This document shows, one piece after another, positions 9,875 to 23,450 of a stretch of DNA of 64,000 nt (position 1 is its first letter; every line of letters starts with the position of its first letter). The translations under genes and the position numbers were made by a program. The notes under the pieces are model-generated. The model was not told the DNA's origin. It worked only from the letters and a program-made list of their open reading frames with translations, and did no database searches. The stretch comes from an uncultured Roseobacter sp. (GTDB lineage Bacteria > Pseudomonadota > Alphaproteobacteria > Rhodobacterales > Rhodobacteraceae), in the NCBI RefSeq assembly GCF_947493125.1, contig NZ_CANLQB010000007.1:62001-126000 (forward strand), written 5' to 3'.

Positions 9875-11343
9875 GAGCGCTGGTCCTCTGCCTTCTGGCG
9901 CAGACGGCGACGGCGGAGGTGGTCTTCGAGGATCTTTCCGCAACCTTGCCGGAGCACAGCTATACTGGCGGGTGGGAGCATTTCGTAGGCGGAGGCGTGG
10001 CGGTCTTCGATTGCAACGGCGATGCCCTGCCGGACCTGCTGGCCGCTGGTGGCGAGCGCCCTGCCGCGCTGATGGTCAATCAGGGCAGTATGATGTTCGA
10101 GGCCGCCCCCCTGCCTGCCTTCACCGGCGTGACCGGGGCCTATCCGCTGGATGCAGATGGTGATGGGTATCTCGATGTGATGCTGTTGCGTGTGGGCGAG
10201 AACCAAATCTTGCGCGGCGACGGAGCCTGCAGGTTCGCGCCCGCCAATGCGGCGCTGGGGTTCGACGGTGGCGACGCCTGGTCCACGTCTTTCTCGGCGA
10301 CCTGGACGGCGGAGGGGCCGGTTCTGGCCATTGGCAACTATGTGGACCGCGACGACCCGGATGGCCCCTTCGAGGCTTGCGATGACAACACCTTGCATCG
10401 TTGGGATGGCTCGCGCTTCTTGGCGGAGCGCCTGTCACCGGGGTTCTGCGCGCTGTCGATCCTCTTCGCGCGCGATGCCACCGGTCAGACCCGGCTGCGC
10501 CTGTCGAATGACCGGCACTACTATGTCCGCGCGGGCAGCGAGCAAATGTACGATCTGACGGAGCGGCGGTTTCTCGGCCCCGAGGATGGCTGGGAGACCG
10601 TGCAGCTCTGGGGCATGGGGATCGCCAGCCGCGACATCACCGGCGATGGCCGTTCGGAGGTGATGCTGACCTCCATGGGGGACCAGCTGCTGCAGATCGC
10701 GGAGGCGCATGGGCGTTACAGCCCTGCCCCGTATTCCTTGGGCACCTATGCGCAGCGCCCGCATTCGGGGGACGACGGGCGCCCTTCGACGGGCTGGCAC
10801 GCGGAGTTTGGAGATGTGAACAACGATGCGCGGCCCGATCTCTTCATTGCGAAGGGCAACGTGGACCAGATGCCAGGTCTCGCAATGGAGGACCCCAACA
10901 CGCTGCTGATCCAGCAGCTCGATGGGAGCTTCGCTGAGCGATCCGTGGCGGCAGGCGTGGCCACGGTGGATCGGTCGCGCGGTGCAGCGCTGGCCGACCT
11001 AGACGGAGACGGGCGTCTGGATCTGGTGGTGGTGAACCGTCGCGCCGCGATGGAACTCTACCGGAACGTCACACCAGCCACGGGGCACTGGCTGGCAGTC
11101 GAGCTTCGGATGGAGGGCCCAAACACCCGGGCGATCGGCGCCCTTGTCGAGGTCACGGCGGGGGACCTGTCTCAAGTGCAGGAGATCACCTTGGGCGGCG
11201 GCCATGCGGGTGATCAAGCGGGCCCGCTGCACTTCGGTCTGGGAGAGGCTGGAGTGGCCCAGCTGCGGGTCACCTGGCCGGACGGGACGGTCACCACACG
11301 GTCGGATGTTGCAGCAGATCAGCGGCTGATACTTCGCCGCTAG
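9871..11343 (+). CDS. Secreted FG-GAP/VCBS repeat protein with ASPIC/UnbV domain (CRTAC-like)
   Basis: 490 aa. A short signal peptide (MRALVLCLLAQTATA) precedes several Asp-rich calcium-loop blades (VFDCNGDALPDLL, PLDADGDGYLDVML, DITGDGRSEVML, DVNNDARPDLFI, DLDGDGRLDLVVV), suggesting a beta-propeller. The C-terminus fits an ASPIC/UnbV domain (VTWPDGTVTTR). I chose the ATG at 9871 because it overlaps the ROK stop as ATGA and begins the signal peptide. Function is unknown. Its stop overlaps that of the convergent di-heme cytochrome gene. Confidence 0.85.
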   Translation: MRALVLCLLAQTATAEVVFEDLSATLPEHSYTGGWEHFVGGGVAVFDCNGDALPDLLAAGGERPAALMVNQGSMMFEAAPLPAFTGVTGAYPLDADGDGYLDVMLLRVGENQILRGDGACRFAPANAALGFDGGDAWSTSFSATWTAEGPVLAIGNYVDRDDPDGPFEACDDNTLHRWDGSRFLAERLSPGFCALSILFARDATGQTRLRLSNDRHYYVRAGSEQMYDLTERRFLGPEDGWETVQLWGMGIASRDITGDGRSEVMLTSMGDQLLQIAEAHGRYSPAPYSLGTYAQRPHSGDDGRPSTGWHAEFGDVNNDARPDLFIAKGNVDQMPGLAMEDPNTLLIQQLDGSFAERSVAAGVATVDRSRGAALADLDGDGRLDLVVVNRRAAMELYRNVTPATGHWLAVELRMEGPNTRAIGALVEVTAGDLSQVQEITLGGGHAGDQAGPLHFGLGEAGVAQLRVTWPDGTVTTRSDVAADQRLILRR

Positions 11344-12653
11344 CGGTCGATGGGCAGACCGCTGGGCACAGCGTCAGGGATGCCCAGCCGGCCCGCCAAC
11401 GCCTCGGGATCCTCCAACGTCTCCAGGAAAGCCACAAGTGCCGCGATGTCCGAAGCGCTCAGGGCGCGCGGCTCTAGGGTGATGGCGGAACTCAGCGCAG
11501 CCTGCTCCGCCGGATCTTCGAGATGCCGCCAATCATCGGCGCCCGGCAGATCCGGCAGGTCGATCAATGCGGGGTCGAACCGCGCGAAGGCCGCCTTGGG
11601 ATCACTGTGGTCGGCGAGGAAGGCCGCCAGATCGGCGTGGCTGCCCGTGTGGCCATAGGGTCCGGTTTGCGTGACATTGCGGAGCGACGGTGTGCGGAAC
11701 GCATAGGCATCCGCCGCGTCTCCCGTGACCCGCATGCGCCCCAGATCGCGGGCATGGCTTTCAAAGCGGGCCGCCTTGCCGGGACCGAACTGTGGAACGC
11801 CCGTCGCATGAAAACTGTGGTCGGTCTGGAAAGCGCCCGCATGACAGTCGCTACAGCTCGCGGCCCCATAAAACAGCGCGCGGCCGATTTCGGCTTCGGC
11901 TGGCAGCGGCCGCTGACCGCGCAGATAGGCATCGAAAAGGCTGCTGTCGGACCGCCATTCAAAGGCGACAAACGCGGCAATGGCGTCGGAGATGTCCGTG
12001 AAGGTCAGGCCATCGCTGTCCGGGAAGGCTGCGGAGATGAACGGTGCATAGCCGGGCGTCTCGGCCACCCGCCTGCTGAGCAGATCCCACGCCCCGCCCT
12101 CACCGGTGATGCGGCCCTGCCGGACGGCCTGGCTCACGTCGTTCTCACTGTAGTGCCCGGCCATCTCATCGGGGCTGAGCACCGGGAACATCGTCTGCGC
12201 AGACAGCAGATTGGCGAAGCCTTTGTTCATGTCCGCGCCCATGGGGGTACGGAGACCGCCCGGTTTGGTCGGATCGACTTCGATGCGGCCGTCATGAAAC
12301 ATGACGGTGAACTCACGCGCACCGAGATTGAAGAGAGCCGGCGCGTTGCGCGGGATACGTTGTTCCGGCGTATTGTCCGGAGAGGCCCGCCGCTCGGGGC
12401 CGAGGCCGACACCTCCCTCGCCCAAGGAAAGCGCCACGCCGTCCCCCGTTGCGAATTTCGGGTGGTGGCAGGTGGCGCATGAAATGTTGCGATTCCCCGA
12501 GAGGATCGGATCATAAAAGAGCAACTGCCCAAGCCGGATCTGAGCCGGATCGAGGGGCAGGTAATCCGCATCGCGCAAGGGTTCGGGCAGTTCGGCGGCA
12601 GCCGCCGTGCCGATCATCACAGCGGCGATGGCCGCAACTCCCCTCATCCTCAC
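11340..12653 (-). CDS. Di-heme cytochrome c, MauG / cytochrome c peroxidase family
   Basis: Periplasmic two-heme c-type cytochrome, about 437 aa, with heme sites CATCHH and CSDCH. After a signal peptide (GVAAIAAVMIGTAAAA) comes the family opening RLGQLLFYDPILSGNRNISC. A GTG at 12653 has AAAGG 7 nt upstream. An ATG at 12647 or a TTG at 12680 is also possible. Members reduce peroxide or oxidise protein side chains (MauG, MbnH). The neighbouring FG-GAP protein, converging stop on stop, is a possible partner, but nothing in the sequence proves it. Confidence 0.85.
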   Translation of the reverse strand: MRMRGVAAIAAVMIGTAAAAELPEPLRDADYLPLDPAQIRLGQLLFYDPILSGNRNISCATCHHPKFATGDGVALSLGEGGVGLGPERRASPDNTPEQRIPRNAPALFNLGAREFTVMFHDGRIEVDPTKPGGLRTPMGADMNKGFANLLSAQTMFPVLSPDEMAGHYSENDVSQAVRQGRITGEGGAWDLLSRRVAETPGYAPFISAAFPDSDGLTFTDISDAIAAFVAFEWRSDSSLFDAYLRGQRPLPAEAEIGRALFYGAASCSDCHAGAFQTDHSFHATGVPQFGPGKAARFESHARDLGRMRVTGDAADAYAFRTPSLRNVTQTGPYGHTGSHADLAAFLADHSDPKAAFARFDPALIDLPDLPGADDWRHLEDPAEQAALSSAITLEPRALSASDIAALVAFLETLEDPEALAGRLGIPDAVPSGLPIDR

Positions 12654-12728
12654 AAGCGCACCTTTGACCACGTTGAACAACCTTAGACATGACAGCGACC
12701 CTATCGCACCGCAAGGGCGCGCGGGCCA

Positions 12729-16374
<3,646 letters not shown>

Positions 16375-16378
<4 letters not shown>

Positions 16379-18480
16379 GCCGACCCTGCCGCATCGGTCA
16401 GCGTGAGCAGGACAACAGAGGGCCCGGAGACGGTGACCCCGTCAGCCGACACCACCGCTTGTCCGTCCTCTCCAAGCGTGCTGTCGAACGCACAGACCCA
16501 AGCGCGACCGGCAGGCGCTGGCGGACAACGCACCTGCGCGGCGGCATCGGATCGATTGAAGACCACGAAGACAACATCGTCACTTTGCAGGTGGGTGGCG
16601 ATTTCGGCGGAGCCCCGCAGGGTGACGCAAAAACTCGAAAGCCCCGGATCGCGCCAGTTCAGCGGATGGCCGTCAAAATCCGACCACTCCACATCGGGCA
16701 AGCCATCCTTGGGCCGCAGCGCCGCATGCAGGAACCGCGACTGACGCAACGCCGGGTGGCGTTTGCGGAGCGCTGTAAGCTCCGCCACGAAGGCTGTCAT
16801 CTCGACATCGGCCTCCGGCCAGTCGAGCCAGGTCAGCTCATTATCCTGGCAGTAGGCATTGTTGTTGCCCTTCTGGGACTGGCCCAGCTCGTCGCCGGAA
16901 AGCAGCATCGGCGTGCCTTGCGACACAAAAAGCGTGGCCAGCATGTTGCGCTGGCGTTGCACGCGGCGCGTGGCGATTTCCGGATCCGTTGTTGGGCCTT
17001 CCACGCCGCAGTTGTCGGAGTAATTGGCATGGTGGCCATCCTGATTGCTCTCGCCGTTGGCCTCATTATGGCGACGGCTGTACCGGGTGATGTCGGCGAG
17101 CGTGAAACCGTCATGCGCGGCGATGAAGTTCACGGACGACCAGGCGCGCCGGCCACCACGGTCGAACTCTCCGGCAGACCCCAGGAGGCGTGCACCCAGT
17201 TCCTGCGCACTGTGCACATCGCCGCGCCAAAACCGCCGGACCGTGTCGCGGTAGGCGTCGTTCCATTCGGCGAATTTGGGAGGAAACTGTCCGAGACGAT
17301 ACCCGCCGGGCCCGATATCCCAAGGCTCGGCGATCAGCTTGGTTCCCGCCAGAACCGGATCCTGTCGCAGAGCGTCAAGGAAGCCGCCATGGGCATCGAA
17401 GCCGTGGTCCTCGCGTGCGAGCGTGGTGGCGAGATCAAAGCGGAAGCCATCGACACCCATGCATTCGACCCAGAACCGCAACGAATCCATGACCATACGC
17501 AGCACATGCGGATGCGAGACATTGACGGTATTGCCGGTGCCCGTGTCATTCACATAATAACGCGGTTGACCACTGAGCAGCCGATAATACGAGGCATTGT
17601 CCAACCCGCGAAACGACAGCGTCGGCCCGCGGTGGTCGCCCTCGGCGGTATGGTTGTAGACCACGTCGAGCAGCACCTCGATACCGGCGGCGTGAAACCG
17701 CTCCACCATCTGACGGAACCCGGCAAAACCGGCCGGGCCGAAATATCGTGGCTCGGGCGCAAAGAAGCCAATTGTGTTGTAGCCCCAGTAGTTTGTGAGG
17801 CCTTTTTCAAGCAAAAACCCATCATTGATCAGCGCATGTACGGGCATCAGTTCAATAGCGGTGACGCCGATCCTGTGCAGATGATCGATCACCGCGTCTG
17901 AGGCCAAGCCATCATATGTGCCGCGCAGTCCTTCGGCCACATCAGGGTGGCGCTGGGTGAGCCCCTTGACATGCGCCTCGTAGATCAGCGTCTCGTCCCA
18001 GGGTGTGCCGGACGGACGGGCGCATGCGGCGAAGATGACGGGATCGGAGATCACGGATCTGGGCACGAACGGCGCGGAATCGCGCGAGTCAAACGAAAGA
18101 TCTTCGGCGCTGGAGCTGCGATCATACCCAAGTGTTGCAGGATCGTTGCGCCAGGCGCCGCGAAGTTCACGGGTATAGGGATCCAGCAACAGCTTGTTGG
18201 GATTGAAGCGATGCCCACGTTCGGGCGCGTAAACCCCATGGGCGCGGTACCCGTAGAGTGTTCCGGGCTGGAGCCCCGTGACATAGCCGTGCCAAATATC
18301 GCCAGTCCGCTCCGGCAGCGCCAGTCGCGTGGTTTCACGATGGCCGTCGGGGCTGAAAAGACACAGCTCGATCTTGCTGGCATGCGCCGAGAAGATCGCG
18401 AAGTTCACGCCTTCGCCATCAAATTGCGCACCCAGTCGGGCAGGGCTTCCCGAGGTGATCGCATGCGCCATCGGAGTCAC
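16375..18480 (-). CDS. glgX: Glycogen debranching enzyme
   Basis: GH13 isoamylase-type enzyme cutting alpha-1,6 branches of phosphorylase-limit glycogen, 701 aa. An N-terminal CBM48-like region (GVNFAIFSAHASKIELCLF) precedes the barrel with VDGFRFDLATTLARE (nucleophile), LIAEPWDIGPGGY (acid) and NFIAAHDGFTLAD. The GTG at 18480 overlaps the glgA stop (GTGA); an ATG three codons later is an alternative. It overlaps malQ by 4 nt. Confidence 0.95.
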
Positions 18481-19931
18481 CCCTGTGCTGCGTCAGTTGT
18501 GACGAGATCCGCGTAGATGTCGCGGTAAGCGGCAGCGGAGACATCCCAGCCCACCGGGTGCCGCATCGCACGGCGCATCATGGCGGCCCATTCGGTCGGC
18601 TGCGCATAGAGATCGCAGGTGCGGTGAATGGCCTGCTCCAGAGCTGCGGTTGTGACGGGTGCAAACTGCACTCCGGTGGCACATTTTGCCGCCCGGGCCG
18701 CCTCGTTCGCGTCAATGACCGTATCGGCCAGCCCCCCGGTCCGCGCCACAACGGGCAAGGTGCCATAGCGCAGCCCGTAGAGTTGTGTCAGACCACAAGG
18801 CTCGAAGCGGGACGGGATCAGAATGGCATCGCTGCCGCCTTGCATCAAATGCGAGAGCGGCTCGTCATAACCGATGATCACACCGACCGCACCGGGATGC
18901 GCATGGGCCGCGGCCACATAGCCGGCCTCGAGCGCCTTGTCGCCGCTGCCCAGCACCGCCAACCCCGCGCCGCGCCCCACCAATGCGGGCAGGGCATCTA
19001 GCAGCATGTCGAGCCCCTTCTGCGTCGTCAGACGGCTGATGACACAGAAGAGCGGGCCCTGCAGATCTGGTTGAAGGCCGAAGCGCCGGAGCACCTCGCC
19101 CCGGTTTGCCGCCTTGGCTTTCAGTCGCCTTGCGGAGTAAGGCGTTTCGAGGGCCGGGTCGTCTTCCGGGTTCCAGGCCTGCAGGTCGATACCATTGAGA
19201 ATGCCGGAGAGATCCGCCTGCCGCGCCCGCATCAGCCCTTCCAGCCCCATACCGAATTCGGGCTGCATCAGTTCGCGCGCGTAAGTCGGGCTGACGGTGG
19301 TGATCTTCCCGGCGAAGACCACGCCGGCTTTGAGAAAACCAATGCGGCCAAAATACTCCATCCCCTCAGAGGTGTAGAGCGCGGACGACAGGCCCAGCGA
19401 GGTCATGAGCGAGGCGTCGAAAAGCCCTTGGAACGCGATGTTGTGGATCGTCAGCACACAGGGCGGTGTCGGCGCATCGGATTGATGCAGATAAGCGGGC
19501 ACGAGGCCTGCCTGCCAATCATGCGCATGCACAATATCCGGTTGCCAGTTTTCAAGCGCGCCCATGGCCACCTCGGCCGCCGCGTAGGACAGTGCAGCAA
19601 AACGCTGAGCATTGTCGGGCCAGTCTTGCCCGTCGGAGCCCAGGTATATGTTGCCGGGCCGGTCATAGAGATGCGGCGCATCGAGAAGAAGGAGGTCGAT
19701 CTCCTCGGCTTTCGCTGCGATAAGGCGCGCGGGCCCACCCTGCAAATCCGCATGATGCCAGACCTCTTCACCAGCGGCTGCGACCTCGGCAAGTGCGGGG
19801 TAGGCAGGCAGCATGACCCGCGCGGTTACGCCCAGCGGAGCGAGCGCCTTGGGCAGCGCGCCCACAACATCGGCAAGCCCGCCCGTCTTGACGAAAGGCG
19901 CACATTCCGACGCCACGAAGAGCAAATTCAC
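18477..19931 (-). CDS. glgA: Glycogen synthase (ADP-glucose)
   Basis: GT5 enzyme adding glucose from ADP-glucose to the glycogen chain, 484 aa. The N-terminal ADP-glucose motif KTGGLADVVGALPKAL and the C-terminal RFEPCGLTQLYGLRYGTLPV are intact, as is the later TGGLADTV. The GTG start lies 1 nt after the glgC stop with no clear Shine-Dalgarno, so translation probably depends on glgC reading. GlgC supplies the donor and GlgB branches the product. Confidence 0.96.
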   Translation of the reverse strand: MNLLFVASECAPFVKTGGLADVVGALPKALAPLGVTARVMLPAYPALAEVAAAGEEVWHHADLQGGPARLIAAKAEEIDLLLLDAPHLYDRPGNIYLGSDGQDWPDNAQRFAALSYAAAEVAMGALENWQPDIVHAHDWQAGLVPAYLHQSDAPTPPCVLTIHNIAFQGLFDASLMTSLGLSSALYTSEGMEYFGRIGFLKAGVVFAGKITTVSPTYARELMQPEFGMGLEGLMRARQADLSGILNGIDLQAWNPEDDPALETPYSARRLKAKAANRGEVLRRFGLQPDLQGPLFCVISRLTTQKGLDMLLDALPALVGRGAGLAVLGSGDKALEAGYVAAAHAHPGAVGVIIGYDEPLSHLMQGGSDAILIPSRFEPCGLTQLYGLRYGTLPVVARTGGLADTVIDANEAARAAKCATGVQFAPVTTAALEQAIHRTCDLYAQPTEWAAMMRRAMRHPVGWDVSAAAYRDIYADLVTTDAAQG

Positions 19932-19932
19932 G

Positions 19933-21198
19933 TTAGAGATCCAGTTTGTCGATCATCGGTTGTGTAATAAGGCAGGTGCCGTTTGCCGTCCGCCGGAACC
20001 GCTTGGCATCCTCCTCCGGATCTTCACCGACAACGAGGCCTTGCGGGATCACAACGCCCCTGTCAATCACCACGTTTGTCAGCTGCGCATTGCGGTTGAT
20101 TTCCACATAGGGCAGAGCAACAACGCCGTTCAACTGCGAAAAAGAGTGCGTGCGCACGCCCGTGAAGAGCAGGCATTGATCGAGGCTGGAGCCGGAGATG
20201 ATACAGCCGCCCGAGACCATCGACGAGACCGCGTGACCCCGCCTGCCCTCCTCATTGTGGATGAACTTGGCGGGCGCGGTGAGCTCGGAATAGGTCCAGA
20301 TCGGCCACTCGTTGTCGTGAAGATCGAGTTCGGGCGTGAAATCCGTGAGATCGATATTGGCCTGCCAGAAGGCGTCGACCGTGCCCACGTCGCGCCAATA
20401 GGCCTTCTTCTCGAGGCTCGAACGCACGCAGGAGCGGCTGAAGGCATGGGCGACGGCCTTGCCGTTTTTCACGATCTCAGGAATGACATCACCGCCAAAG
20501 TCATGGTTGTAATCCGGCTTTTCTGCGCAATCCGCCAGGATCTTGAAGAGATACTCCGTCTCGAAGACGTAAATGCCCATGCTGGCCAGCGCTTGATCCG
20601 GGTGACCGGGCATCGCGGGCGGGTCGGCGGGCTTTTCGATGAAATCGAGGATCTTATCCTCGGTGTCGACCTTCATCACGCCGAACCCCGTGGCCTCCAT
20701 GCGCGGCACCTCGATGCAGCCCACGGTGACATCTGCGCCGCTCTCCACGTGGTGATGGATCATCTGCGCGTAGTCCTGCTTGTAGATGTGATCGCCCGCG
20801 AGGATCACGATGTATTTGGGGCCGTAGCCCTCGATGATGTCCTTGTTCTGGGCCACCGCATCCGCTGTGCCCTTGTACCAATTCTCATTGTCGAGCTGTT
20901 GCGAGGCCGGGAGGATATCAAGCGACTCGTTGCGCTCAGCCCGGAAAAAGCTCCAGCCGCGCTGCAGATGCCGGATCAGCGAATGCGCCTTGTACTGTGT
21001 TGCGACGCCAATACGCCTGATGCCGGAATTGACCGCGTTGGACAGGGGAAAGTCGATGATCCGGCTCTTTCCACCGAAATACATTGCCGGTTTGGCGCGC
21101 CGGTCGGTCAGCTCGTAGAGCCGACTGCCGCGCCCCCCTGCAAGCACGAACGCCATCGTTTGCTGCGCAAGCCGCTGGGTTTCTCTATCCATATCCAT
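19933..21198 (-). CDS. glgC: Glucose-1-phosphate adenylyltransferase
   Basis: Makes ADP-glucose, the committed step of glycogen synthesis, 421 aa. The nucleotidyl site [16 protein letters not shown] and the following [19 protein letters not shown] are intact, with a C-terminal left-handed helix region. GGGGAGGA precedes two in-frame ATGs (21198 and 21192); the second has the better spacing. A longer frame reaching 21549 overlaps the end of glgB and is unlikely. The family is usually activated by glycolytic intermediates. Confidence 0.95.
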   Translation of the reverse strand: MDMDRETQRLAQQTMAFVLAGGRGSRLYELTDRRAKPAMYFGGKSRIIDFPLSNAVNSGIRRIGVATQYKAHSLIRHLQRGWSFFRAERNESLDILPASQQLDNENWYKGTADAVAQNKDIIEGYGPKYIVILAGDHIYKQDYAQMIHHHVESGADVTVGCIEVPRMEATGFGVMKVDTEDKILDFIEKPADPPAMPGHPDQALASMGIYVFETEYLFKILADCAEKPDYNHDFGGDVIPEIVKNGKAVAHAFSRSCVRSSLEKKAYWRDVGTVDAFWQANIDLTDFTPELDLHDNEWPIWTYSELTAPAKFIHNEEGRRGHAVSSMVSGGCIISGSSLDQCLLFTGVRTHSFSQLNGVVALPYVEINRNAQLTNVVIDRGVVIPQGLVVGEDPEEDAKRFRRTANGTCLITQPMIDKLDL

Positions 21199-21239
21199 GT
21201 CCTCCCCTCTGTTTTTATTTGCTTCTTCAGATCGAAGCG

Positions 21240-23438
21240 TCAGGCACGCTCCAATTCGAAGAAGAGTGTCGTCAAGGGTGGCAAGGTGATCTGGATCGAC
21301 TGCGCCCTCCCTGACGCCGCCACCTGATCGCTTTCCACCCCTCCGAAGTTTCCGCGACCATCGCCGCTGTAAAACTCCGAATTTGTGTTCAAACGCTCGA
21401 TCCAGCGGCCTTGTTCCGGCACGCCGATGCGACGTTCTGTCCGCTCCACTGGCGTGAAATTGGAGACAACCAGCACCGGCGACGTGCCATCGGTGCCGTG
21501 GCGGATCCATGCAAAAACGGATTCGTCGCCGTTGTTCTCTTCTATCCACTCAAAGCCGTCTGGTGTCGTATCCTGCTGGTAGAGGGCAGGATGCACCCGA
21601 TAGAGCGCATTGAGATCGCGGATCAGCGTCTGGATGCCCTTGTGCAAATCGTTGTCGAGCAGGTGCCAATCAAGGCTGCTGTCGTGGTTCCACTCGGCAC
21701 CTTGGGCAAATTCGGAGCCCATGAAGAGCAGTTTTTTGCCCGGATGACCCCACATGAAGCCGTAGTAGGCGCGCAGGTTCGCGAATTTCTCCGCCCCCTG
21801 CCCCGGCATCTTGTCAAGCAGCGAACCCTTGCCGTGCACCACCTCATCATGGCTCAGCGGCAGGATGAAGTTTTCCGAGAAGGCGTAGTGCAGCCCAAAG
21901 GTCATCTTCGAGTGATGGTATTTGCGATGGATCGGGTCTTCGGACATGTAGCTGAGCGTGTCATTCATCCAGCCCATGTTCCACTTGAACCCAAAGCCCA
22001 GCCCTCCGGCATCGGTCGGTGCGCTGACGCCCGGAAAGGCGGTGCTCTCCTCGGCCACGGTCATGATGCCGTCGACTTCGCCGTAGGCGGTCGTGTTCAT
22101 GTTCTGCAGGAAGGCAATGGCCTCGTAGTTTTCGCGCCCGCCGTCCTTGTTGGGGATCCACTCCCCCTCCTTGCGGCTGTAGTCGCGATAGAGCATGGAG
22201 GCCACCGCGTCGACGCGCAGCCCGTCAAGGTGATGCTCCTGCAGCCAGTAGAGCGCATTTGCGATCAGATAGTTGGAGACCTCGGCGCGCCCGTAGTTGA
22301 AGACCATCGTGTTCCAGTCGGGGTGGAAGCCTTCCTTCGGGTCGGCATGTTCGTAGAGTGCTGTGCCGTCGAATTTCGCGAGCCCGTGCGGATCTTCGGG
22401 GAAGTGCCCGGGCACCCAGTCGAGGATCACACCGATGTCTGCTTTATGTGCTGCCTCTATGAAGGCACGAAACTCGGCGGGTGTGCCGTGGCGGATCGTC
22501 GGCGCGAAGAGGCCCACGGGCTGATAACCCCAGGAGCCGTCGAAGGGAAACTCCGAGATCGGCATCAGCTCGATGTGGGTGAAGCCCATCTCCTTGGCAT
22601 AGGAGACCAGCTGCTCGGCGTGCTCGAGATAGCTGAGCGGGCGATTGCCCTCCTCGGGTACCCGGCGCCAGGAACCGAGGTGCACCTCATAGATCGAGAT
22701 CGGCTGATCAAACCGCTGTTGCGCGCCACGCTTGGCCATCCAAGCAGCATCGCCCCAGTCATGATTGCGGATGTCTCGAACAACGGAGCCGGTGCGCGGC
22801 GGGTGTTCGGCGCCGAACCCGACCGGATCCGCCTTCTGCGGCAGAAGATGGCCGTGGCCGTCCAGCACCTCGAATTTGTACACTTCACCATCGCCGATGC
22901 CGGGCACGAATGTCTCCCAGACCCCGGTCTGACCGCGACGACGCAGCAGGTAGCGGTGACCGTCCCAGCTGTTGAAATCGCCCACCACCGAAACGCGGGA
23001 GGCATTGGGCGCCCAGACGGCGAAGTGAGTCCCCGGCACCCCCTCATGGGTCATCACATGCGCACCCAGCACCTGCCAGAGCTGGCGATGGGTGCCCTCA
23101 CCGATCAGATGTTCATCCCAATCCCCCATGACAGGGCCGAAGCGATAGGGGTCATCCGCGATCCAGTGATGTCCGTCGCGGGCAATCCTCAAATGGTAGG
23201 CAAATCGGTTCTTTCGACGCACGGCGATGCCTTCGAAGAGGCCGTGGGCTCCGTCGACGGGCGTAAGCGCCACGATGCGCTGTTTTGTCTTTGGGTCCAC
23301 CGCTTCGATGCTCTCTGCACCCGGCACATAGGCGCGCACGACCCACTTTCCCGCCATCTGGTGGAGACCCAGCACGGAAAACGGGTCATCATGACGGCCT
23401 TCGATAAGGGCTTCGGTATCCTGTGGAGTGAGTGTCAA
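21240..23438 (-). CDS. glgB: 1,4-alpha-glucan branching enzyme
   Basis: GH13/CBM48 enzyme forming alpha-1,6 branches, 732 aa. Two N-terminal beta modules precede the barrel, which holds [17 protein letters not shown] (nucleophile), [13 protein letters not shown] (acid) and [19 protein letters not shown]. The predicted start is a TTG at 23438, backed by AAAGGAG about 5 nt upstream. It lies 12 nt after glgP and 41 nt before glgC. The TTG may hold expression below that of glgP. Confidence 0.95.
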   Translation of the reverse strand: MTLTPQDTEALIEGRHDDPFSVLGLHQMAGKWVVRAYVPGAESIEAVDPKTKQRIVALTPVDGAHGLFEGIAVRRKNRFAYHLRIARDGHHWIADDPYRFGPVMGDWDEHLIGEGTHRQLWQVLGAHVMTHEGVPGTHFAVWAPNASRVSVVGDFNSWDGHRYLLRRRGQTGVWETFVPGIGDGEVYKFEVLDGHGHLLPQKADPVGFGAEHPPRTGSVVRDIRNHDWGDAAWMAKRGAQQRFDQPISIYEVHLGSWRRVPEEGNRPLSYLEHAEQLVSYAKEMGFTHIELMPISEFPFDGSWGYQPVGLFAPTIRHGTPAEFRAFIEAAHKADIGVILDWVPGHFPEDPHGLAKFDGTALYEHADPKEGFHPDWNTMVFNYGRAEVSNYLIANALYWLQEHHLDGLRVDAVASMLYRDYSRKEGEWIPNKDGGRENYEAIAFLQNMNTTAYGEVDGIMTVAEESTAFPGVSAPTDAGGLGFGFKWNMGWMNDTLSYMSEDPIHRKYHHSKMTFGLHYAFSENFILPLSHDEVVHGKGSLLDKMPGQGAEKFANLRAYYGFMWGHPGKKLLFMGSEFAQGAEWNHDSSLDWHLLDNDLHKGIQTLIRDLNALYRVHPALYQQDTTPDGFEWIEENNGDESVFAWIRHGTDGTSPVLVVSNFTPVERTERRIGVPEQGRWIERLNTNSEFYSGDGRGNFGGVESDQVAASGRAQSIQITLPPLTTLFFELERA

Positions 23439-23450
23439 CGCGGCTCCTTT

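Noticed and set aside
12654-12680. TTG-initiated N-terminal extension of the MauG-like cytochrome
   Set aside because: The GTG at 12653 has a better placed AAAGG, and a signal peptide begins there without the extra residues; not fully excluded.
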